This document shows, piece after piece, positions 1-10,450 of a stretch of DNA of 64,000 bases (position 1 is the first letter of the stretch; each line of letters begins with the position of its first letter). Made by a program: the position numbers and the translations under genes. The DNA comes from Gnetum montanum. Lineage: Eukaryota; Streptophyta; Gnetopsida; Gnetales; Gnetaceae. Where the stretch lies: NCBI GenBank assembly GCA_015680685.1, contig MNCI01026340.1, positions 263,777 through 327,776 on the forward strand, written 5' to 3'. The notes below the pieces were generated by a model. That model was given only the letters and a program-made list of their open reading frames with translations, was not told the origin of the DNA and made no database searches.

Positions 1-455
1 GAATTGATTAAACATGCACCTTAGAATTATGCTATTGAAGTGGATCAATAATGGATATGCCTTTTAATCTTTGCAGATGATATAGCACTACTTTTAAATT
101 TAAAAACTAGGTTAGAAGCAATGCTGCACCAACTAGAAAATTTCTGTAAGCATGCAAGGATGAAGGTGAATGTTGATAAAAGAAAAATGTTGATTTGTCA
201 AATCAATGAGAGAAATTATAATTTCCAACTAAATAATAAACTTCAGGTTATGGATACACATATATATATTTGGAAGTAAAATGCTCTCAAAATTATAAAT
301 GAAAAAATTGTATCTCACAACAAACTGTGAATGGCTGGAAGGCTTTATACACAATGAAGAACAGATGCATCAATTATAATAGTTGGACTTGGAAAATTCG
401 AGAAGATCTATTTTAAATGATTCTGCAACCTCCAGAACTCTATGGATGTGTAGTT
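1..455 (+). mobile_element. LINE reverse transcriptase fragment (palm and thumb)
   Basis: This is a decayed non-LTR retrotransposon ORF2, cut off by the window edge. The frame that starts at base 1 reads LIFADDIALL at 61-90, with the FADD catalytic box at 70-81. It continues through a basic stretch (HARMKVNVDKRKM). After a frame change it reads GWKALYTMKNRCINYNS and then LYGCVVFG near 440-455, the usual 'alternating tryptophan and YGCE.WG' end of plant LINE RT domains. Stops at 22-24 and 49-51 and a frameshift near 270 show it is dead. The C-terminal continuation appears to resume at about 1631 after an insertion. Family assignment as a LINE RT is firm; the exact clade is not. Confidence 0.8.
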
Positions 456-1630
456 TTTGGTTCATAATCAAAAATAAAGAAATAAAATTGAAGTATGGAT
501 GTGTAGTCTAAGGTCTGCAATTTGATCAGGAATCTTTGAAATAAAATTGAAAACTTCAAAGTACAATCACAATTCTTTATGAAGGACAAGAACCCTCAAG
601 CTCTTATCAAATAAGTGTGTGTGAAAATGTGATAGGAATATTGAATAAGGAATAAGAATAACAAGCAAGAAGAATGAACTGAACGAACAAATGGAACGAT
701 AAAGAAGTAAAGAAGAAGGAAGAAGAAGAGAAGCGGCATTGGAAAAACAACCGCAAGGAATGTTTATGAACTAGAAGATAAGATCAACAATATTTCGTAA
801 AATAACAAAAGGAAAATCCCTAAGCCAAAAGTGAGAATAGGAGAAACAAGAGTTAATCAGTTCTGAAAAATTAATAAGTGCTGCATGAGATACGTGTGAT
901 CCTTGTAATACAGGATCCAGTTTCTTTAAGAAAAACTAAAGATCCTAGTTGCGTCATACGTAGCCTGATCCAGTTTTTTAAAAAATAAGAGAAGGTCATC
1001 CAAAAGGTTACGATGCAATAAGAAAAGAAAGACTTACGAAGAAGCAGTTTGTAAGCAGATGAAGCCAAGACAAGAGCAGCTTAGCAAAGTATGAAGAAGT
1101 TTGTGAAATTAACTTAGAGAAAAGACTTGATGAAGTATAAGGAATAAGGTAAACTTAAGTTCACTGAGAACTTAATAATGTGCTGAGTGAGGACTGTGAT
1201 AACGAACAACAATCGTAAGTGTATTATAACCTTACAATGAAGGGACATATGCAATCCAAAAAAAGATGCATTGTTGGAGGAAGAGTAATACCACCGAAGC
1301 ACAAAAAGTCCTTGTGAACCTAGCAGAGCTGAATCTGAAATTACAGCAAGCCCAAAGATGATGATGATGAATTACCAAAACCAAAAACATTACTTCTTGT
1401 AGACTATATACGATAACTTATGACCAGTACTAAATTATGGAATCAAGACAACGTAACTCTATTCATTATAAGAGGATTTATAAGCAGTGAAATCAGTGAG
1501 ACTTAGGATACTCACACCTGCGGAGAATTACAAAAAGTAGTTATTATTAAGAAGAGCATTATGATCTTACGATTCCACAATATTACTTCCTCCTCATTAG
1601 ATCCTAGAGTACTGTGGAGTTGTCGTAAGG
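456..1630. other. Unassigned insertion splitting the LINE
   Basis: An A-rich 1.2-kb stretch separates the RT thumb of the LINE from its C-terminal part. It contains short duplications near its left edge: TATGGATGTGTAGT occurs twice (about 434 and 495), and AAATAAAATTGAA also occurs twice (about 482 and 540). The short frames in it have no recognisable protein. I cannot assign a family, and the boundaries are approximate because they are set only by where the LINE reading stops and resumes. Confidence 0.35.
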
Positions 1631-2180
1631 TGTAAAGTCAAACTCCAAGACAAGGTGAAAACTCATGTCCTATATACAATACTTTTATTAGAAGCTTATA
1701 TGTTGCCATTAAAAGTTGAGGCAATGTATCAATTCTTAACATTTTTTCTATAGAATAAACATGGCAATAATATCTCAGAAGAAATCATCCAAAAAATTCA
1801 ACAATAAGGATGATATCATAAAAAAAATGTGGCTACAAAATTAGGATATGGAAAATTTTAATACAATAAAGAATTCAGAAGAGACTTGGAAAATTTTTTA
1901 AGAGAAGGTTTTGGAGAGATGGCAAGGCACAAAACCAAACAAAATTTCAATTTTATTAGAAAACATTAGAGATAGCATACATGATGAAGTAGAATATTTT
2001 CATAAAACTATTCCTATGTTCTTGCAAACACTAATTAGTTGAGTAAGAATGAAACTAAATCACCTCTGAGTTAAAACTGAAAAATAGAATATGTGAAACA
2101 TGAGGACAATATATATCAATTATGCCTACAAGTGGTAGAAGATGAATAACATATATTTTTAGAGGGGTAAATCACGTTAG
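1631..2180 (+). mobile_element. LINE ORF2 C-terminal fragment
   Basis: From about 1640 a plus-strand frame reads LYTILLLEAYMLPLKVEAM, matching the 'LLLEAG..P.E..A' segment that follows the RT thumb in plant LINE ORF2 proteins. Further on, RMKLNHL and, after a frame change, IYQLCLQVVEDE resemble the C-terminal 'R..SH.L..E.G.W' and 'IC.LC....EDE.H' region. It is most simply the continuation of the RT fragment at 1-455. Several stops and at least one frameshift are present. The LINE call is likely; the join to the first fragment is an inference. Confidence 0.55.
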
Positions 2181-2374
2181 ACCATATTAAATGGATTATA
2201 ATCCTTGCAAAATAGAGCTGTAGGCATGGGTTGTTAGAGCTTGGCTAAGGGTCATAGTACATGTCAGTCTTTTGTGGGAGAACGCAATGCTACTAACTTT
2301 TGCAAAAGAGAAAGAAAGATCCAAAGACAATGGAGTCGGTGATGGCCTAGAGGGTTGTCAGGCTCATCATATAG

Positions 2375-2872
2375 GTGCAAAAATTAGTTCCCAAGAACCT
2401 ACCATTACAAAAGAAGATTGATGATAAGATCCAAATCAAGAAGTGGTTAGCTATGTGGATGCACCTCGCTAGACTCCCGATTGAATTTTGGCCAAATGGG
2501 GTTTTGCGAATAATCATTGAGATCTTTAGGGATCTTTTAATGACTAATTTGTGCAACTCTTCTAGGGTATCTAGTGTGATGGCATAAATTTGTGTCAATA
2601 TGTAGGATGACACAGAAGTCCTTCCACAAATTGTCCTAAAAGGGCATAATGGATGCTTTTTCAAGTTGATTTTTATAATAATTTCCCAAATATTTGCACA
2701 ATGTGCACTTAGTGGAGGCATATCTCAGCCCAATGCCTACGAAGCACAAGCTAGAAAACCAACACAAGATAAGGAGAAGGAAAGGGCTCCACCTAAGCCA
2801 AAAATCGGCATGGATGCCAAGGCTGCCAAAAGAGCCATCATGGATAAGTATGTTGGTAATGGTAGAAACTAA
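2375..2872 (+). pseudogene. LINE ORF1 (nucleic-acid-binding protein) remnant
   Basis: The plus-strand frame carries WMHLARLPIEFWPNGVLR (about 2456-2510), which fits the 'W.RLPGLP.EFW.......IG' core of plant L1 ORF1 proteins (the domain called DUF4283 in plants). After two stops at 2584-2605 the frame picks up a lysine/proline-rich tail (KPTQDKEKERAPPKPK, 2760-2807), as is common after the CCHC knuckle of these proteins. The protein would bind LINE RNA in the ribonucleoprotein. A CCHC knuckle itself is not visible. The call is by motif only. Confidence 0.6.
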
Positions 2873-3419
2873 GGGCTAGACCACCCTTCGCAAGCCACAA
2901 CTCCCATCCGAGGAGGGTTGGCAAACACATCAAGGCTGAAGGTGAAGCATGTGGCCTCCTATCCAAGTGCAAGAGGGGCAACCAAGAAAAAAGCCAAGTT
3001 GATGACTCAGACGGTTGGCAATTGATCTCCCAAAAAAAACAAAATTGGGATGCTGCAAGAGGGCAGCAACAAAAAACCTGAATAGATTCAAAACAAGGTG
3101 ATAGAGAGACACTACAAGGTTAGCAACAACAATAGCACCATAGTTCATTCACCTTTCAAACACACTTCTAGAGTAATGGCCAAACACCCTTGCTTTTGGG
3201 TGGTCCACAAGCAAAACTCTAGGAGGGGTGTCAAGTATGGAAGACCGAAGAAAAGAAACCATTCATGATATTGCCAATAGATGGCAAGGAATGCTAGATA
3301 ATTTGTTTAGGGTCACCCTTGGCAATGAAGAGGAGGCAACTCTAGTGTTAGTAATGGATTCATCAATGGAACAAGGTATGTTAGTGGCCAGCATTGCTCA
3401 AATGATTTTAATATCATAA

Positions 3420-4850
3420 TTATCTTGTCTTTGAATTGTGTTGGCCTCTAGGGGTCGAAGAAAACCCAGTTTTTTAAAAAGATGTTGCACACGAATACCA
3501 TGGATGTTGCTTTACTTTAGGAGACAAAGCTGGAAGTTTTCCTATGGGATTGTTAGCCTAGTTGGACATAGTTTGAGGTTCTAGCTCAAGGATTTAGTGG
3601 AAGGCTAGTCGGTCTTTTGTGAAATAGTTTGAATTTTCAGGGTGGGTTTTTCTTCCTAACATGATTGGCATTATGGGCAAATGGTTGAAAAATTTGAATG
3701 TCTATGGTCCTGTTCTAAGCTCCCAACAACAAGAAATCAAAAGTAGGGCTCTAGAGATTGGAGCTAAGAAGGATTAGGCTATTAAGGGAGATTAGAATTT
3801 CATGACATAGCTAGAGGATTTAGGAGGAGGATTTAGTGGAGGGTAGGTCTTTCTTTGGCAAAATAGTCTCAATTTTCAGGGTGGTTTTTTTCTCCTAACA
3901 TCATTGGCATTATGGGAGAAGGGTTGAAAATTTTGAACTCGAAAATTTAGAGGGCTAGTCTGTCTTTGGTGAAACAATTTGAATATTCAAGGTGGTTTTC
4001 TTCTCTTAACATGATAGGCATTATGGGGGAAGGGTTGAAAATTTTGAATGTCTATGGTCCTGTTCTAAGTTCCTAGCGACCGGAATTCAAAAGGAGGGCC
4101 CTAGAGATTGAAGCTGATAAAGATTGGGTTACTGAGGGAGACTAGAATTTCACAAGATAACAAGAGGAAAGGTCCAATTCCTTGACTCAAAATTTGAAGA
4201 GCCTTTCTTCAACAACCTAGAGCATATTAAGGATCTGGCGAAACTTAGGATTCCCCCCTGTTGCTTCACCTAGAAACAACTAGTACCTAAAGACAAGTGA
4301 ATGGCCTCTTATCTTGACCATTTCTTTCTCGCTAGGTCATGTTAGATTACTCACCACCTGATTGGCAAGGCTTTGCCATGGGTTTTTTCAGATCATAGAC
4401 CCATTTTCTGTAAATGGGAAAATAGGACTTTCCATCAGTCAACTTTTAAATTTGAGAATGTCTAGCTGTCCAAGAAATGCTTTCAGACCAAGCTAAAGTG
4501 GATTTGAGGCATGCAAATGGCTAGCTCAGGGTTCTATGGAGTTTTGGAGAAGCCTGCAGTGTTTCAACAATATTGCTCTTAGCAACAAAGGCAAACATTG
4601 CTCCCAATGACACAAAATGCTTTGGACAAGGTGATTTGTTACTGGAGTGAGATTCTGGTACACAAGAGCTAGTGGTGGCTAAGAAACAGATGAGAACCTT
4701 GGTTCATGAGGAGTTTTATTGGAAATAGCACTCCAAGGAAATGTGGCTTAAGGAAAAGGATCAAAATCCCAATTACTTCCACATAATCGCAAACATGAGA
4801 ATCAAAAGAGGTCATTGATCAAATTCTCCCTAGATGCTCAAGACGATCAA
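3420..4850 (+). pseudogene. LINE ORF2 apurinic endonuclease domain remnant
   Basis: The domain nicks target DNA to prime reverse transcription. Visible pieces are SLNCVGL and MDVALL-ETKL (3425-3530; the dash is a TAG where Q is usual), NVYGPV (3697-3714 and again near 4047), GD-NF (about 3789) and the catalytic SDHRPI at 4388-4405, followed by FCKWENRTFHQSTFKFE. Stops are frequent and mostly TAG at former Q or W codons. The middle of the domain is locally triplicated. It ends in the linker before RT. Confidence 0.7.
3597..4120 (+). repeat. Local triplication inside the LINE endonuclease
   Basis: A segment beginning AGTGGA(A/G)GGCTAG and running through GGCATTATGGG to TTGAAAATTTTGAA is present three times in direct orientation, starting near 3597, 3834 and 3949. 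The first and third copies run on into the same NVYGPV-encoding sequence and the following 100 bases; the middle copy is shorter. The copies have diverged from each other, so the duplications are old. Confidence 0.7.
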
Positions 4851-4860
4851 ATTCTCCCTT

Positions 4861-5995
4861 AACCATCAAATAGATCATTTGGGCTTATAACTAGAGGGAC
4901 GTTCGCCACAACCAACACACTAGTATAGTAAGTTTGTCAATAATGATGGAAACCATCAAGACTATTCCAACACCAACACAGATAGCAAAAGGTGAAATGC
5001 AAGGGCAACAAAATAGGACTTGTACCAATAGACTCACCAAACATTTTGAGCAACAAAAAAGGATAGTTCTTCTAGCCAATAGTCTCTGCTAAGTGGTCAA
5101 TGTATAGAATACTTCTTCCTCTAAGCCAATTGAATCACACAAATCATCCACATACTATTACCAATGGCAAGGACACCTTACTTTCCTCCTCCATGGAACT
5201 CTAAAACATTGTAACATAAGTCCTAACTAAAATTGCAAAATAGAAAGAAGATGATGTCGACAACACTTGGCCACCACTATTCACAATTAGAAATCTCGTA
5301 AGGCAAGGTAATGCCAAATAGGGCCTAGCACAAATGGAGTAATGATGCATGAGAATTCAACAAGATGCATGTCACAATGTGCAATCTTATAAACTTGAGC
5401 ATGCACCCCCTAAGTGGTCTCATGAAAACTCTCGCAAGTCATCAATGTAGATTAACAATGTCCAAATGCTCAACAGGCTTAAGAACACGCATCAAACAAA
5501 AGTGAAACCCTCTTAAGTATGAAACCTTAGCCTCAAGGGTTAGAAACCTCATCAACTGCTAAGCAAGCTTAGCTAACTGCACCTTGAGATCCATGCAACT
5601 ACATGCACCTCACCACTTCTATGATATGTTATCTTCCCCAAGGAATCACTAGACCATCATGTAGTCCTTAGTCCAAGTAGCATATTGTCTAACCTATTCC
5701 ATAGATCCTACAATAGATCCATGGTTTTCTATGGAACATGTCAGACTATGTTTTTGGTAGAAGGATCTACTAGCTTCCCTTGGACAACTGGCAAAACACC
5801 TCCTAGTCACCTAGTCCTCAATACAAGCAACCCAATCCTAGCTAGATGCCTGCTAAACCTAATATAGAATCCATTAGGATAGATGTTCGTGACAAAAGGA
5901 TATGTGAACCGTAAAGATCATTAATCATTGGGACAAGGCTAAGATGATGATGTGGAAGAAGAAAGCTTATACTTTTATCCAAAATGAAGCCTTGC
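4861..5995. other. No recognisable gene
   Basis: This 1.1-kb stretch follows the broken LINE. It is rich in CAA/ACC-type sequence on the plus strand and has no frame longer than about 60 codons that resembles a known family on either strand. It may be old retroelement interior, but I found no LTR edge, primer site or protein motif in it. Confidence 0.4.
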
Positions 5996-5999
5996 TAAT

Positions 6000-6440
6000 C
6001 CTATCTTGGTAAATATCGCAGAAATAAAATTGCACAAAGATAACAAAAAGAACAAAACCCCAGAAACAACACACCAAGATTTATGTGGAAAACTCCAATG
6101 TGAAAAACAATAGGAAGATAGTGCAGAGCTCTTATATTAAAGCAAACTAGGACAAACCAATATCCAAATACAATAAACATGCAAGCTCCAACAAGCATAC
6201 TAAACACATATAGCCAATCTTCTTAGATAAACCCTCATAAGGGTTTCCAAAAACCTGTAGAACTTTCAAAAAATACCTTTCTAGATTTCTGTAGAACCTT
6301 CTATATTCCCTTTCCCATCATAAAGTTAATGTCACAAAAATAAAGTTTAACTATTACATGGAAGAAGACCTTCCCTATCCACCCTCCCTAACCTTTTTTC
6401 TTCTTTCTTTTTTTCAAGTACAAAGATTGTAATATTTCTC
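6000..6440 (-). mobile_element. Probable LTR end of a minus-strand copia element
   Basis: The reverse complement has a purine run AAGGGGGAGAAATAT at about 6432-6446, typical of the polypurine tract just before a copia 3' LTR. On the plus strand at 6070-6115 the text CCAAGATTTATGTGGAAAAC is of a type often seen in plant copia LTRs and their readthrough. No TG/CA edge pair, primer site or second LTR could be found, so the limits are guesses. Confidence 0.35.
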
Positions 6441-6449
6441 CCCCTTGAA

Positions 6450-7277
6450 AACAAATCTGGTCAGTCTTCATGAACAAGAGCTACAATGCTTTCCAACTTC
6501 ATTTTAACTCATTAGACCCAAAGACCTTGTGCCATACATATCTTTCGCGATCATATCTTACCTCGCCACTATACACAAGCTTCTTATTTATTGGTGTAAA
6601 ACCCTTATCTCCAACAAACCCTTGGAGACTACCAACAAAGCTATCCTTTGTATACACACATCCTATACCAACTCAAATTTGACAAATTGATTGTCAAATC
6701 TGATACTGTCATACTTCTGCTTTGCAGCAATGCCTATACCATCTCATCATTGACGTTGATTCACATAGGTTCCAATACCACTATTAGGGCCCATCAACAA
6801 TAACAATTTTTGCAATTGAAAATAAAAATTAGCACGATAAATTAGTGCAATAAAAACAAAACCAATCACACATATAAAGTCATAGTAAAAAGTGAGAAGT
6901 TGAAAGTAAGTTCTAAGCCCCCATAGCAGGCCACAGCAAATACTCAAGTAATCAATTCCATTACACTTCATTTCAATTTAAATATGTAGTTGCTTTAAGT
7001 TAACCCATTGTTCATTGAACCTAGAGATGTTGTCCTACTGCATAGAAACTTCTAGAAAAGTTTACTGGTTAATAATTTTGACATTGTTATCTATTCTAAT
7101 GTTTTAAAATATTAACAAAACAAACTGTTGCAACTGTTTTTGTAATTATTTGAAATGTTAGAGTCTTTTAATAAGTACCTTGCGAAAATAAAAAATGTAA
7201 AGAATTACAAATGAAACTGCAGCAATAACAACAGTAAGTCATGGACCTAATGTAATTCTGGATTCTAAAGTACTTAC
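6450..7277. other. No recognisable gene; missing 3' end of FIE should lie here
   Basis: This is the interval directly downstream of the last recognisable FIE exon on the minus strand. I searched it by eye for the remaining FIE C-terminal motifs (the 'YPVP.CDIWFIKF' and 'CCEDGTIWRWD' segments) on the minus strand and found none. No other coding frame or element was recognised. Confidence 0.4.
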
Positions 7278-8667
7278 ATCACTTGTACTCTGCTCCTTCA
7301 TGTAAGGCTTCCATAAAACTACTTCATTGTCCACACTCTGCAAAATTTAAGGAAAGAATCTTAGATAACAGATTGCTCAAAAATAAATGATCTAAGACAA
7401 CCACAGTAACTATTTTATCAACAAATATCTTTTAAGACATTTATTATCTTTTGTTAAATCTTTAAATATTAACATTTATATCTTAAACATTTCTGGCACC
7501 TTTGTTTAAGAGTGAGCAAGTGTGTTTCAAGATGCATTATTTATTTCCAGATANTGTGATAAAATTCTTCAGTTAAAGCTTCAATAAAGCATCCATTATA
7601 TTTTACGTTTTATGTATTCTTTTCAACAAAACATTGAAACTTGCAACTTAGCTTGCTTTTTGCGCTTAAACTCACATGCTCATCCACACATTAACAAAAG
7701 CTACGTAACATTATAAAGCTACCCAGCTAAATGAGGTTTTGGTAATTTAACTAATTGTCGGAATATATTAAATGATATATTATGAGCCTTGTCTGCACAC
7801 ATTCATCAAACACCATTGCATAAGCACTACACCATATAAACTGTTGCTAGTAATATCCATGTGTTCAACCTTAATGGTAGTAGCTGGTGATTTAACTGCA
7901 ACACTGCTAGGGCAGAGCCCATGCCTATCAACTGCTTCAAAATAACCCTTGCAACCCAGAAACTTTCCTAATATGTATTCATTTACTTAGGAGAATGCAA
8001 AAATATGCAATTACGATTAACAATCCTTCAATTAGCATACATTTGAAATCATTGATATAGTGCAGTAAAAGTTTTCCACTAGAAAAAAAATCAATGGAAG
8101 TTGCAGCTAAGTAAATTCATAATGGTCAACAAGATTGTTCCAAGAGAGAAAATTTTCCAACATACATGTGCACAAACTGGCTAAGAAATCTTCAGGTACC
8201 ACTCCAATATACTCAAAAAACAACCATGCTAGTGGCATGTATATTAATGGGCAATATGTTAAAATTTGCAATGCCACACATAGCTTTAGGATTTTGGTAA
8301 GTTCATTGCTATTTTGTGGAACTAAAATATTGTCCAAACATCTCATGTAGGATTATGATACTCACCTTTGAAAGGATAAAGTCCCCAAGCCATCTAGTAC
8401 AATCTACATAATTTGTATGAACTGAAGCAATGAAAGACTAAAAACTAAAAAGTTAGAATTAGATCCCAAAAACACATAAGATACTATGGTTAAACATAAG
8501 ATAGAAAACGTGCATAAAACATTAAACACAATAATCAAAGCTTAAAATAACAACAGAATAAAATTAAAATATTCTTAGATAACTCACAGGAAACTACACA
8601 TATTTTGTAGGAAATTTTGAAGGCGAATCAGTCTAAGTGAATGACTTTTTGACATAGGTCCAAAACT
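7278..8667 (-). pseudogene. FIE: FIE pseudogene, 3' exon cluster (exons 7-9)
   Basis: Exon 7 (8588-8667) reads EFWTYVKKSFT, stop, TDSPSKFPTKYV, stop, FP; the two TAG stops replace the W and Q found in the family. Exon 8 (8366-8437) reads HTNYVDCTRWLGDFILSK with no stop. Exon 9 (7278-7337) reads SVDNEVVLWKPYMKEQSTSD and ends at a perfect GTAAGT donor. Exons 8 and 9 are separated by a 1.03-kb intron that shows no recognised element. After exon 9 the gene is lost: the final two WD repeats are missing. A single N lies at 7554 in the flanking intron. Confidence 0.92.
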
Positions 8668-9139
8668 CTATAGACATTTATAAGACATTTAACTAGTTAA
8701 ATCTTATATCTCAGCAATAAAAATGTTTTTAAACAAAAACCAATTAACTTTGAAATAATCACTAAATGCAAACCATAATCTCTTATAAAATTGACTGCAA
8801 ACTATGACTTTATATAGATCATTAGCATAAAAAAAATGCATATAGGTTTTTTAAAGCTGTAATGTTAACTTTATGTTATAGAGGAGAATCTAGAAGGTAT
8901 TGACCTATATAATGTGCATCACTAAGTTAGACAGTTTTGGTAGCTAGGCCCCACTTTTCCATTCAAAAAGAACACCCTAAAATAGCTTATAAAAAGTGCT
9001 TCCATTCTAAATCATTTCTGTTGCATTCTACTCACTTTTTCCTTGATTCTCTAAGCTGTTAACAAAAAGGATACAATGATAAAAGAACAATGGTGATCCT
9101 TAAATCAAAACCATACATGGGATTTAGCACCTTTTTCTT

Positions 9140-10450
9140 AAGGAAAAAAAGGTCTAAGCAACTGTTGGGTTTGTAGATTAAACACAGATTCAAATGATAA
9201 GAAAACACATAAGGCAAGAGTGATGGTAAAAGGGCTTGCACAAACTTGGTAGTGATCTCATAAAGATTTTTTAACTAACTTTTAGACAATCTTGATTTAG
9301 AATTAATTTATCTTTGGTTGCTTGTTTGGACTTGGAATTAGAGCAGTTAGATATTAAGATAGCCTTCTTGCATGGCAATCTTGAAGAAGAGATATACATG
9401 CAACAGCCTACAATATATATAGATGAAAATATCCAAATCTGATACATAGGCTGAACATGCATTTCTATGGCCTAAAACAAGCTCCTAGACTAGCATAAGA
9501 AGTTTGATGCATTTATGAAAGGAGCTGAAATACGATAGAAGAAGTTTTGACCATTGTGCTTATTTTCCAGATACTGTGGGAGGTAGATTTTGCATTTTCA
9601 TGCTTTACATTGATGATATGTTTATTGCTAGTAATGATACATTAGGGATAAAACATTTCAAATTAGAAATGAGAAAAGACTTAAATTGAAAGACTTGGGA
9701 CCACCAAAAAAGTTTTTCAATAAAAATCAAAAGGGTTAGAAAGAGTGCATTCTTGTGATTAAGTCAAGAAGAATCATCATCATCCTAGTCGTGTCCCAAC
9801 AAAATGGGATCCACTACCAAGAAGAATACATTTCCATAGTGTTAGACACGTTTGGTATGTTTCATGCAAATGTGGTTAGTACTCCTCTTGCCCCTCATTT
9901 CAAGTTAAGTAAGAATTCTGCAATTGGTTCAATAATGAATGCTATGATTTGCACAAGGCCTGATAAAGTTCTTGTTGTTGGTGTAATAAGTATATAAAGG
10001 AGTAATCCAGGTTGGACACACTAGACTTTAATGAATGAATTCTACAGTATTTAAAATGAACTCAATCTTACAAGCTACAATTTAGAGGCTACCTGAGGCA
10101 CAGGCTACGCATATAACTTTGGTTGAGGTGTTATTAGCTTGTTGTCAAGGTTATAGTCATTGGTCACTTTATCCACCACACAGGCTAAATATCTAGCATT
10201 AACATAAGCTTTTAAAGATATGTTGTGCCCTTATAGTTTTCTAAACTCTTTTGGCATACATGTTTTGTGATAACCAAAGTGCAATCTTTCTGGACAAAAA
10301 TCCAGCTTGTCATGGAAGGACAAAACACATATAAAGTATCATTTTGCATAAGGAATATCATAGAAGAAGGATTTATAAATGTGCAAAAAAACCACACTAT
10401 GAACAACGATGTTGAGAACCTAATGAAGACCATGACAATACAAAAAAAGC
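9140..10450 (+). mobile_element. Copia retrotransposon RT and RNase H fragment
   Basis: The plus strand reads, with frame changes, KARVMVKGLAQ (about 9211), LDLELEQLDIKIAFLHGNLE (9329-9388), YGLKQAPR (9467-9490), LYIDDMFIAS (9604-9633, the YVDD box as YIDD), EEYISIVLDTFGM (about 9823-9861), MICTRPD (9946-9966), then the RNase H and C-terminal part: CDNQSA changed to frames around 10265, NPACHGRTKHIKVSFC split over two frames (10300-10350) and EEGFINVQKNHT. Gag, protease and integrase are absent. It lies antisense in FIE intron 6. Confidence 0.85.
9775..9817 (-). mobile_element. 43-bp RTE-type LINE tail with 10-bp target duplication
   Basis: A 43-base piece interrupts the copia frame and is bounded by the direct repeat CAAGAAGAAT (9765-9774 and 9818-9827). 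Read on the minus strand it is GTAGTGGATCCCATTTTG..., ending in GACTAGGATGATGATG, the 3' end typical of plant RTE LINEs, including the short trinucleotide tail. The same tail ends the larger RTE element at 30651. Removing the insert and one repeat restores the copia reading QEEYIS. This is an extremely 5'-truncated target-primed insertion. Confidence 0.8.

Larger units (their letters stand above)
2230..4860 (+). mobile_element. L1-type LINE number 1, ORF1 plus endonuclease, truncated before RT
   Basis: This plus-strand element holds an ORF1-like region (about 2300-2880) followed by the apurinic endonuclease domain at the start of ORF2 (about 3420-4410), the order expected of plant L1 elements. 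It stops at about 4860, before the reverse transcriptase. The duplicated 15-mer GATCAAATTCTCCCT at 4817 and 4846 marks the break. The sequence from 4090 onward is clearly homologous to the LINE that starts at 16925, so both belong to one family. It carries many stops and internal duplications and has no function as a whole. Confidence 0.75.

Noticed and set aside
8107-8346. A 79-codon minus-strand frame near FIE, first considered as the exon after exon 8
   Set aside because: Apart from a chance LDN it does not match the FIE sequence, has no proper acceptor, and the true SVDNE exon is found at 7278-7337 with perfect splice sites.
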